From UBA525 sp964589765 (lineage in GTDB: Archaea; Nanobdellota; Nanobdellia; Woesearchaeales; UBA525): DNA of 21,332 nucleotides. The stretch is taken from positions 1-21,332 of the forward strand of contig CAZPUM010000021.1 of NCBI GenBank assembly GCA_964589765.1, written 5' to 3'. A program made the translations under genes and the position numbers. Each line of letters starts with the position of its first letter. Within the stretch, counting starts at the first letter, position 1. The notes beneath the pieces are model-generated. The model was not told the DNA's origin. It saw nothing but the letters and a program-made list of their open reading frames with translations, and made no database searches. Shown piece after piece: positions 13,697 to 20,478 of this stretch.

Positions 13697-14760
13697 AATT
13701 CCACCTCTATCTCGCCTGTCTTTTTATGAAACTTCTTAACACCCTTTATCTGCTTCAGAACATTCTCATTTCCTTCTTTTGCGGCCCGAAGTATCCTATC
13801 AACAGTTTGATAGTTTTCATAGATTAATTCGCCTTTGCGCAAATCCTGTTCAGCAGACTCCGACAATATTTTCAGCTGTTTCTCCTGAGCAACCAGCATG
13901 TTAACCGCTTTGGACTTCTGCTTCTCAACAGCCTTTACCTGTTGAGCTTTGTCCTGAGTTGGCTTAGCAAACCTGTTCATTGCTTTTAACATCAGGTCTT
14001 CACTGCACTTTTCGCAAGGTCTGCTCTCCATCTTAAATGGGTAAACCCTGTTTTCGTCCGAGTGAGGGATGATATCCTGAACAAGAATCGACTTAATTGT
14101 TTCTACAATTTTTTGAAGTTCTTCCTTATTCAGGTCAGAACGGTTCTTGTCAATGTCTGCGCGTGCGCAGACCTCTTCTGCATACAGGCCTCCAAGACCA
14201 GTAGTTATGGCAAGCGCCTTTACGATTGATTCTCTTGTGGTTTCCATCAATCTTTGAACAATATCTTCTTCGCTTGCATCTTTGAGATTATATGCCGTGG
14301 CAGGAGGGATATACTCAACTCCTCCACGTACTTTGCGATCCTGGTATGACTGTTGTTGTGCAAGGTTTTTCACCTTGCCATCCATTACCAGGATAGCGTT
14401 GCCTGGAGGAAGAACTTCAAATGTCAGATTCATATTTCCGTGTTTCCCTTGGAATTCAAGCACTAAAACACGGTCAAACCCGTGCTGTCGCACGGCAGTT
14501 AATCTGGCTCCGCCTATGTACTTCCTCAGGAACATAGCAAATGCAGGGGGCTCCCTGGGGTATGCTGGTTTTTCATCCTGTAAACAGATAAACCCCGGCA
14601 TATTAAGTCTCAAAAATAGTTTAGGCCAGTCACGCAGATACAACTGGATTAGAAAATCCATCCTGTCAACTTGACTCTGATAAACCTTCTCTACTTTGGC
14701 ACCAATTATTTTCTGAAGCTCTTTTACAACGTAATGAAGGTCAACACTTGTCAGATCCAT
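13693..14760 (-). CDS. RqcH/Rqc2-like NFACT protein lacking the NFACT-R domain
   Basis: The 355-residue protein corresponds to the front half of RqcH/Rqc2/NEMF, which binds stalled large ribosomal subunits and recruits tRNA for C-terminal tailing. NFACT-N spans about 1-170, with the conserved start DLTSVDLHYVVKEL, the PPAFAMFLRKYIGG stretch, and the Asp96-Arg97 pair in HGFDRVLVLEF that is needed for tRNA binding in Bacillus RqcH. A helix-hairpin-helix-like part (about 180-250) and a coiled coil (about 268-340) follow. The protein then stops after KKTGEIEVEF, where full-length archaeal members (about 650 residues, by memory) continue into NFACT-R. A C-x-x-C (Cys246, Cys249) lies before the coiled coil. 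A TATA box at 14783-14790 suggests a leaderless message. Confidence 0.88.
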   Translation of the reverse strand: MDLTSVDLHYVVKELQKIIGAKVEKVYQSQVDRMDFLIQLYLRDWPKLFLRLNMPGFICLQDEKPAYPREPPAFAMFLRKYIGGARLTAVRQHGFDRVLVLEFQGKHGNMNLTFEVLPPGNAILVMDGKVKNLAQQQSYQDRKVRGGVEYIPPATAYNLKDASEEDIVQRLMETTRESIVKALAITTGLGGLYAEEVCARADIDKNRSDLNKEELQKIVETIKSILVQDIIPHSDENRVYPFKMESRPCEKCSEDLMLKAMNRFAKPTQDKAQQVKAVEKQKSKAVNMLVAQEKQLKILSESAEQDLRKGELIYENYQTVDRILRAAKEGNENVLKQIKGVKKFHKKTGEIEVEF

Positions 14761-14782
14761 GACCTTCAGGACGGACTGGCCG

Positions 14783-14790
14783 TTTTAATA
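14783..14790 (-). promoter_or_regulatory. TATA box of the rqcH-like operon
   Basis: On the minus strand this reads TATTAAAA, centred about 26-27 nt before ATG 14760 (leaderless spacing). It overlaps the stop codon of the Lrp-type gene at 14785-14787. Confidence 0.6.
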
Positions 14791-15231
14791 AGTATCGACG
14801 ACTAAGACCTTCTCGTTCACAATATCCTCTATCACGTGAAAAACCTGTTTGTCAAGAACATCAAATCTGGTTTCAAGCTCTTCCACAAACTCTTCTACTT
14901 CACGAATATCTTTGAAGATGCAATCAACAAGAAGGTCGTAACCATTATTGACACGCCAAAGGTTGTTTACCCTGTCATGAATCAGCAAGTAAGCTCTTAT
15001 TTTATCTCTTACCTCAGGCCTTGCTTTAAGGAAAAGTTTTGCCCGTACTGGATAGCCCATGGCTGAGAAGTCAAGAAGGGCTGTAAACCTCTTAATCAAC
15101 TTACCTTCCTGCGAGCGAAGCCGGTCAAATATGGTACTGACAGGTATGCCTGTTTTTCTGCTTATTGTTGTAAGGTTCATCCTGGAGTTTTTCCGGATAT
15201 ATTGGAGAATTAACGTATCTTTTGATTTCAA
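14785..15231 (-). CDS. Lrp/AsnC-family transcriptional regulator
   Basis: This 148-residue protein has an N-terminal winged helix (about 1-50: DTLILQYIRKNSRMNLTTISRKTGIPVSTIFDRL). A linker strand (LIKRFTALLDFSAMGYPVRAKLFLK) and an alpha/beta RAM-like domain (about 60-148) that usually forms dimers and octamers and binds an amino acid or other effector follow. The effector-pocket signature is weak, so it may respond to something other than an amino acid. The start is TTG 15231 with GGTGGT just upstream. It is divergent from the winged-helix gene at 15330, and the two share a short promoter region with repeats that either product could bind. Confidence 0.85.
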   Translation of the reverse strand: MKSKDTLILQYIRKNSRMNLTTISRKTGIPVSTIFDRLRSQEGKLIKRFTALLDFSAMGYPVRAKLFLKARPEVRDKIRAYLLIHDRVNNLWRVNNGYDLLVDCIFKDIREVEEFVEELETRFDVLDKQVFHVIEDIVNEKVLVVDTY

Positions 15232-15276
15232 TTTACCACCATGACCTTTAGGGTTTTAAGCCTAGAAAAAGAGATG

Positions 15277-15287
15277 GTTTAAAACCA
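15277..15287. promoter_or_regulatory. Shared near-palindromic TATA between divergent regulator genes
   Basis: GGTTTAAAACC reads GGTTTTAAACC on the other strand. It is centred near 15281, about 49 nt from ATG 15330 and 50 nt from TTG 15231. Start sites about 26 nt away on each side would give 23-24-nt leaders for both genes, with the GGTGGT site inside the Lrp leader. Confidence 0.5.
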
Positions 15288-15289
15288 AA

Positions 15290-15329
15290 CAACCGATTGG
15301 TTGAAAAAGGTCAACCGATTCCCATCGGT
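15290..15329 (+). promoter_or_regulatory. Operator-like repeats in the winged-helix gene promoter
   Basis: CAACCGATT occurs at 15290-15298 and again at 15312-15320, 22 nt apart (two helical turns). The first copy lies in a perfect inverted repeat, CAACC-GATT-GGTTG (15290-15303). The second opens another, ACCGAT-TCCC-ATCGGT (15314-15329), ending immediately before ATG 15330. They flank the predicted transcription start near 15307, so a bound protein would block initiation. The second repeat could also fold as an RNA hairpin in the leader. Confidence 0.55.
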
Positions 15330-16136
15330 ATGCTGTTTGGGGGTAAGCAGACAGTCCGAAGGGATATTATAGAGATTCTAGGGAGAGAGTTCCCTCTTTC
15401 AATTAAAGAGATTAAGCAGAGATTGGAGAGAGGTTCTTACCAGGCGGTTCATAAAGAGGTCTTGAAACTTGTTGATGAAGAGGTGGTTGATAGGGAAGGA
15501 CACAACTATTTGTTGAATGGCAAATGGGTACAAAACTGTTCTAAAAAATTCAAAGAAATAGAAAGAACTTACTGTGGCAGTCATCAGCATCCGCGTTTAC
15601 TTACCAAGAAAGCAATGAAAAATCCGTGTATGATTCAGTTTGAAACTTTAGAGGACATGGATAATTACTTGATTGAATTACTCAGTCACGCAAACAATCT
15701 ATCAGAAATTCCTGTTTTTGTTCAGAGTCTCCACAGAAGACTTCCTTTGCTTTACGGTTCAAAGTATGGCACCGTTCTACGAAAACTTAAGATGGTTATA
15801 ACTTATGGTTCTGCAACAGCACTTGACAGATTAGCAACAAGGATTGAACGAGGATGGGGATGTCAAGTAAGGTACAGACAAAATGCGGGTAAAGACTGGG
15901 AAGTTATTGTAATCGGAGATTTGGTCTTACAGTGCTATATTAAAGAGGCAGTCTCCAGAGAGATTCACAGAATTTTCATTGTTGCGAACGAACTAGGAAC
16001 TACAAATCTGGAAGAACTACATTCTATCTCGCTCATAAAATCTCAGCACACCGTTTTAATTCAAAATAACCCTGCGCTTGCAAGACAGTTGAGAACAGAG
16101 CCTAACGAAGCCAGAATCACGCTTCATGATTTCTGA
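15330..16136 (+). CDS. Winged-helix protein of unknown function (putative regulator)
   Basis: This 268-residue protein starts with a winged helix (about 8-62: TVRRDIIEILGREFPLSIKEIKQRL...SYQAVHKEVLKLVDEEVVDREGHNYLLN), followed by an alpha/beta C-terminal part (about 100-268) with 'DMDNYLIELLSHANN', a possible strand-turn 'MVITYGSATALDRLATRIERGWG' and 'IVANELGTTNLEEL'. I do not recognise the second domain; it could be a sensor or an enzyme-like regulatory domain. A longer frame begins at TTG 15297, but the predicted transcript starts after that codon, so ATG 15330 is preferred. No ribosome binding site is clear. The operator-like repeats before it suggest autoregulation. The end overlaps the convergent HAD gene by 20 nt. 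Confidence 0.75.
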   Translation: MLFGGKQTVRRDIIEILGREFPLSIKEIKQRLERGSYQAVHKEVLKLVDEEVVDREGHNYLLNGKWVQNCSKKFKEIERTYCGSHQHPRLLTKKAMKNPCMIQFETLEDMDNYLIELLSHANNLSEIPVFVQSLHRRLPLLYGSKYGTVLRKLKMVITYGSATALDRLATRIERGWGCQVRYRQNAGKDWEVIVIGDLVLQCYIKEAVSREIHRIFIVANELGTTNLEELHSISLIKSQHTVLIQNNPALARQLRTEPNEARITLHDF

Positions 16137-16767
16137 AATGTTTAGCAACAGTACTAAGTTTTCTAACAAATAAATCAGGCTTGTATCTGGATTTGGCCAC
16201 AGGCCAATCAGGTCTTCTTACCAGAATGGTTGGCATATTGAGTTTTTTACCATCCACAATCTCTTCCTTTATTCTGTCACCTATAACTATTGTTTCTTGT
16301 GGCTTTAGATTAAAGTCTTTCATTATCTGCTCAAACGCTTCATACTTTTTCCCGAAAGTCTCGACAATGTAAACTTTTTTGAAGTATTTCCTTAAGCCAA
16401 GGTGACGTATTTTTCTATTCTGAAGGTTTAAATCGCCCCTGGTCACCAATACTTTAGGAATTGTTAGGTCAAGCAACTCGTGTGCATCATCAAATAAAGT
16501 AAGTTTTGATACATCTATATCGTCGTAAGCTTCAACAGCTATTTTCATCACATTCTTTGGAAAATTTAACATTTTCAAAGTTTTTACAAAACCGTGCTTA
16601 CCAAAATGATGTGCTAATTTCTCCGCATGAAAAGTATGCCCTTTTTTCGTAAGAACTTTTTCGACATGGTACCATTGTGGTTTACTTAAATTGTGAAAAG
16701 TATCGCAAAGCGTATTATCCATATCTATTATCAAAAGCTTAGTCTTTTTCCAAGGTATTTTAGCCAT
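16117..16767 (-). CDS. HAD-superfamily hydrolase
   Basis: This 216-residue phosphatase-like protein has motif I IIDMDNTLCD (nucleophile Asp15 and acid/base Asp17), motif II VLVTRGD (Thr/Arg near 109), a motif III Lys in the helix before KPQETIVIGDRIKEE, and motif IV GDRIKEE (Asp near 163). The inserted helical cap between motifs I and II (about 25-95) is typical of subclass C1 enzymes such as phosphoglycolate-type phosphatases. The substrate cannot be told from the sequence. ATG 16767 follows GAAGGA by a few bases and lies 11 nt after the PPi-PFK stop, so the two are co-transcribed; a sugar-phosphate substrate is plausible. Confidence 0.85.
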   Translation of the reverse strand: MAKIPWKKTKLLIIDMDNTLCDTFHNLSKPQWYHVEKVLTKKGHTFHAEKLAHHFGKHGFVKTLKMLNFPKNVMKIAVEAYDDIDVSKLTLFDDAHELLDLTIPKVLVTRGDLNLQNRKIRHLGLRKYFKKVYIVETFGKKYEAFEQIMKDFNLKPQETIVIGDRIKEEIVDGKKLNMPTILVRRPDWPVAKSRYKPDLFVRKLSTVAKHFRNHEA

Positions 16768-16778
16768 CAGTCCTTCTT

Positions 16779-18383
16779 TTAGTATTTCTGATTTAATGCT
16801 ATCGTTAATGGCATTTCAGGTTTTCCGCAGTACTGTATCGGGCCTGGATTAGAGAACCTGTCCTCCTTCTGCCAAAGTTTCCTTCTGGATTTATAGTATA
16901 AGAAAGCAGGGTCTTTGATGCTAACAGATGTTTTTCGAATAACCCATAGGTTCTCCCCATTTCTTTGTTCAACATCCATTAGACCCGCTAACGGAACGGC
17001 GTAAGGCGAACCGCCTCGGTCGTAACTGCCATAAGCAGCCATATACCCCGTAAGCCCTGCATGAATCATACTACCCGCCGTCAACCCCAACTGATAGCCA
17101 AGATTGGCATCGAACAGTGTCGGCGGGCCACATCTTCCTTCGTACCCGAAGAAATGAAGCACAGGCTGAAATTTGTAATCCTTGTTAGTCAGCCTGTCAT
17201 GAACCATTGCCGAAAGAAGTTCTTCCGTTGGAATCTGAGAGACTTTTATGTTACCATGAGAATCACGATTGAGAGTCATCATCTCCTGAACAGATTCAGG
17301 CAACGACAAGTAAAGAGTTTTATTTCTTCCTTTAAGTTGTCTAGCAATGTATAACCTTCTTCTCTTTAGGCTCTTTGTCTTTAGGACATTTCTCTTTGAT
17401 ATCAACAGAATTCCTAAACTATTGAGTAAATTATGAACCTCTGGAATGAAATCAAGAAGACCTTCTGGAACAAGAACAACACCATAGTCTGTGCCTCTGT
17501 TTTTTCTCGCCAATATAAGACTTGCAAGAGAATCTACCAAATCTTGTAGTTTATGTTGTTTAATCTCCTCTGAGATGAAAACGTAAGTAGGTTTTGTCAG
17601 GAGTCCAACCTCAAGAGTCACAAGACTTGCATCCCTGCCCATAAGTCTGACAAAATGCCAGTATTTTCTGCTACTCGTTACGTCACGACAAAGATTCCCA
17701 ACAAGGTTGGCATAAACCTTGGTAGCAGTATCAAACCCGAAAGGAACGGGAAGGAACTTTCCTGCTTGTAAGTCTCCATCCATTGTTTTCGGGACACCTA
17801 TAACCTGGATATTATCGGCGTGGAGATACTCTGCGAGAATCGCAGCGTTAGTATTACTGTCATCCCCGCCTATAATTACAATCGCATCAATTTTTCTTTT
17901 TAGACAGACCTGTCTGGCCTGTTCTAAATCTTCATGAGTCTTTATTTTCTTTCTGCCAGTCCCTAGGAAATCAAACCCGCCAGTATTTACTATGGCCTTT
18001 GTTGATTTTATAAGAAAAAAGTCATCATTAAGAAGACCGTCAGGACCGTTGCGAACTCCGTACAGAGTGTTGCCCTTCAGCATCTCATGAAGCCCAACAA
18101 TCACGTTATGCCCTCCTGACGCAGGACCACCAGAAAAAAGAACCGCCACTTTTTTTCCTTTCAACCTTTTTCCTGGTCCTGCGGGTTTTAGAACATCACT
18201 ACACTCTAAAACGGCAAAGTGTTCTCTGACTTTTGGATTAGGACTTATTTTTTCAAATTTCTTCCATTTAGTAGGTCTGACTGAACGCGTACCAAACGCT
18301 TTGTCCGGCTTCAGAGCCATCTTACGCAGGTGTTGCTGTAGCTCAGAGCACCACCCCTCTTTTTTGTTCAGCTCTGCGAGCAT
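16779..18383 (-). CDS. pfp: Pyrophosphate-dependent phosphofructokinase, long form
   Basis: This 534-residue enzyme reversibly phosphorylates fructose-6-phosphate with pyrophosphate (EC 2.7.1.90). Motifs are GGPASGGHN (85-93), GGDDSNTNA (172-180, where the second Asp of GGDD favours PPi over ATP), PKTMDGD (198-204, catalytic Asp) and MGRDAS (248-253). The length and wording match the long PFP group of plants, spirochaetes and other bacteria, not the short archaeal (about 340-residue) PPi-PFK of Thermoproteus. ATG 18383 is at leaderless distance (about 26 nt) from a TATA box at 18406-18412. It could run glycolysis or gluconeogenesis, and it shares fructose-6-phosphate with the neighbouring GlmS. 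It is followed by a HAD phosphatase gene. Confidence 0.93.
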   Translation of the reverse strand: MLAELNKKEGWCSELQQHLRKMALKPDKAFGTRSVRPTKWKKFEKISPNPKVREHFAVLECSDVLKPAGPGKRLKGKKVAVLFSGGPASGGHNVIVGLHEMLKGNTLYGVRNGPDGLLNDDFFLIKSTKAIVNTGGFDFLGTGRKKIKTHEDLEQARQVCLKRKIDAIVIIGGDDSNTNAAILAEYLHADNIQVIGVPKTMDGDLQAGKFLPVPFGFDTATKVYANLVGNLCRDVTSSRKYWHFVRLMGRDASLVTLEVGLLTKPTYVFISEEIKQHKLQDLVDSLASLILARKNRGTDYGVVLVPEGLLDFIPEVHNLLNSLGILLISKRNVLKTKSLKRRRLYIARQLKGRNKTLYLSLPESVQEMMTLNRDSHGNIKVSQIPTEELLSAMVHDRLTNKDYKFQPVLHFFGYEGRCGPPTLFDANLGYQLGLTAGSMIHAGLTGYMAAYGSYDRGGSPYAVPLAGLMDVEQRNGENLWVIRKTSVSIKDPAFLYYKSRRKLWQKEDRFSNPGPIQYCGKPEMPLTIALNQKY

Positions 18384-18405
18384 GCTTAAAATCTGTTATA
18401 ACCCC

Positions 18406-18412
18406 TTATATA
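18406..18412 (-). promoter_or_regulatory. TATA box of the PPi-PFK gene
   Basis: On the minus strand this reads TATATAA, centred about 26 nt before ATG 18383 (leaderless spacing). It lies within the last codons and stop of the NUDIX remnant. Confidence 0.7.
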
Positions 18413-18705
18413 GGTTTTCCAGTTATTTCATATTTCAGAAGTTTGTCTCCAGGACCAAAATGAAATGTTCCGGTCAGAGTTTAGCCCTGTATAAATCTTG
18501 GAAGCCAGTGAATATCATCAGACCACATCTGCTCATAAGGTATTTTGTTAATTTACTTCTTCTATGAGCTCTCGCTTCATGACATCTTTAAGAAATTCAC
18601 CTTCCTGAACTTTACCACCAAATCCGTTCCACCAGCCTTTCCCGAACCCCTTTTTTTCATTCCAAGAAAAAGTTTTTCATCATCATATATCATTCCCAAA
18701 GTCAT
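18406..18705 (-). pseudogene. MTH1-like NUDIX hydrolase pseudogene (8-oxo-dGTPase type)
   Basis: This stretch is a decayed copy of a MutT/MTH1-like gene. From ATG 18705, frame one reads MTLGMIYDDEKLFLGMKKRG. A one-base loss in the A7G4 run (18646-18656) then shifts the frame to FGKGWWNGFGGKVQEGE, followed by FLKDVMKRELIEEVN and a stop. That covers most of the Nudix box (G-x5-E-x7-R-E-L-x-E-E). After a gap of roughly 55 missing residues, a third frame reads IPYEQMWSDDIHWLPRFIQG, a TAA, then TLTGTFHFGPGDKLLKYEI, which is the MTH1 C-terminus (IPF..MW.DD..W.P). Intact proteins are about 155 residues; this remnant is 300 nt. It starts 6 nt after the glmS stop, in operon position. Confidence 0.87.
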
Positions 18706-18711
18706 TAGTTT

Positions 18712-20478
18712 TCATTTCACAGTCACACTCTTTGCTAAGTTTCTTGGTTGGTCAACATCAGTTCCTTTCGCAACGGCAAGATGGTACGCAAGAATCTGTA
18801 CAGGGATTATGTTAACTATCGGACTTGTCCTGGGTAAATCAGGAACGGAAATCCATTCATCAAAAACATCCTCCCGTTCAGGACCTATTCCTATAACTCT
18901 GGCACCCCTTGCTTTTACTTCAACAGCATTTGTGATGATATCCTCTTTTGTGTCATCGTTTGCTACCAAAACTATAACAGGGGTGCCTTTTTCAATCAGG
19001 GCAACAGGTCCATGTTTTAACTCGCCACCTGCGAACCCCTCTGCGTGAACGTAGCTGACCTCCTGAATCTTGATTGCCGACTCCAACGCAATGGGATAGT
19101 TCTGGCCTCTGCCAAGAACATACATTGATTCAAAATCTTTCAAAGACTCTGCTAAGGGTTTCAAACAGTCACAATACTCTTTTGTGAGGAATTTCTTAAT
19201 TTCATCAGCTGTTTTTTTAAGAATATTCACCCCTTCACTGTATCTTCCTGCTGTCGCATAGGCAAGCAGATACATTATTGCGAGCTGACCGGTTGTAGCT
19301 TTTGTACTGCAGACAGATTTCTCGGGTCCTGCCTGAACCATAATACAATCATCGGATTTCCTCATGATACTACTGCCCATCACGTTTACCACAGAGATAA
19401 CTTTCCCTTTAGCTTCGCGCATGGCTTGTATTGCTTCAAGAGTGTCTGCAGTTTCACCGCTCTGGCTTATTGCCAACAATAAGGACTGTTCTTTCAAAAA
19501 AGTGTGATAACTTGAAAACTCACTTCCAATACAAAAGTTGATGTGTTTCTTGGCAATCTCAGAAAATATGTATGTTGCTGTCAGGGCAACCTTCCCTGCA
19601 GTCCCACACCCCACAGCATAGGTTCCGAAAGCTTCAGATATTAATTTCGAAACGTTCCTTATGTGTTGTTCATCCTGAGCAATAGCACTGGCCACAGTAT
19701 CACTCTGTTCCATTATTTCCTTAATCATAAAGTGAGGATAGTTTCCCTTCTGTGCCTGTTCTGCACTCCATTCTATGGTTTCAAGCTCGGCAGAAACTGG
19801 GTTCATGCTCATGTCAAAAACTTCATACTTATCAGACAGTCTTACAACAACACCGTCATTTAGAAAGACTGCAGTTTTTGTATAATCCAAGAAGGGAGTT
19901 GCATCGCTGGACAAAAACAGCCCATCTTCTCCTACTCCAATCATCAGAGGACTTCCTTGTTTGTAAGCATATATCTCTTCGGATTCTGAGTTAAGGATAA
20001 CAAATGCGTTTCTTCCATGGAGTGCTTCACCAGTCAATCTGACCGCATCAAGCATATCATGTTCTTTCAAATTTTCTTCTATAAGGCGCAGAATAACTTC
20101 AGTATCGGTTTCAGAAAAAAATTTATGCCCTTTATCTCGCAGTTCTTTTTTCAAAATTCCATAGTTCTCCACCACCCCATTTTGAACTAAAGCTAATTTA
20201 CCATTCTGCGAGATGTGAGGGTGGGCGTTTTCTTCAGTGACCGCGCCTGTTGTTGCCCATCTTGTATGGGCTATACCAACAAAACCATCGAGTTTTTCCA
20301 GACCTTTGCTCTCAGATACATCTGAGACTTTCCCAACACCTTTGGCAACCGAAACATAACCATTATGGGCTGTTGCCACACCTGCAGAATCATACCCTCT
20401 GTATTCTAAAATTTTAAGACCCTTGACAAGAATCGGGCTTGCTTTTGATTTTCCTTTGTAAGCAGTTATCCCGCACAT
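18712..20478 (-). CDS. glmS: Glutamine:fructose-6-phosphate aminotransferase (isomerizing)
   Basis: This enzyme makes glucosamine-6-phosphate from fructose-6-phosphate and glutamine, the first step toward UDP-GlcNAc for glycans. The start is ATG 20478 so that Cys2 becomes the N-terminal nucleophile of the glutaminase domain (CGITAY, about 2-215); a TTG one codon upstream would bury it. Substrate motifs HTRWATTG and NGVVENY are present. Two SIS sugar-phosphate isomerase domains follow (about 275-410 with SQSGETADT, and 445-580). The C-terminus DVDQPRNLAKSVTVK is the family hallmark. Length (588 aa) is normal. The stop of the upstream GlmR/YvcK gene overlaps the ATG by one base (TGATG), so the two are translationally coupled. 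Confidence 0.97.
   Translation of the reverse strand: MCGITAYKGKSKASPILVKGLKILEYRGYDSAGVATAHNGYVSVAKGVGKVSDVSESKGLEKLDGFVGIAHTRWATTGAVTEENAHPHISQNGKLALVQNGVVENYGILKKELRDKGHKFFSETDTEVILRLIEENLKEHDMLDAVRLTGEALHGRNAFVILNSESEEIYAYKQGSPLMIGVGEDGLFLSSDATPFLDYTKTAVFLNDGVVVRLSDKYEVFDMSMNPVSAELETIEWSAEQAQKGNYPHFMIKEIMEQSDTVASAIAQDEQHIRNVSKLISEAFGTYAVGCGTAGKVALTATYIFSEIAKKHINFCIGSEFSSYHTFLKEQSLLLAISQSGETADTLEAIQAMREAKGKVISVVNVMGSSIMRKSDDCIMVQAGPEKSVCSTKATTGQLAIMYLLAYATAGRYSEGVNILKKTADEIKKFLTKEYCDCLKPLAESLKDFESMYVLGRGQNYPIALESAIKIQEVSYVHAEGFAGGELKHGPVALIEKGTPVIVLVANDDTKEDIITNAVEVKARGARVIGIGPEREDVFDEWISVPDLPRTSPIVNIIPVQILAYHLAVAKGTDVDQPRNLAKSVTVK

Noticed and set aside
15297..15329. TTG start for the winged-helix gene
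   Set aside because: It is only 16 nt from the TATA centre, upstream of the expected transcript start, and lies within the operator-like repeats.
18301..19048. Two plus-strand frames (88 and 167 codons)
   Set aside because: They are antisense to PPi-PFK, the NUDIX remnant and glmS, all of which are convincing on the minus strand.
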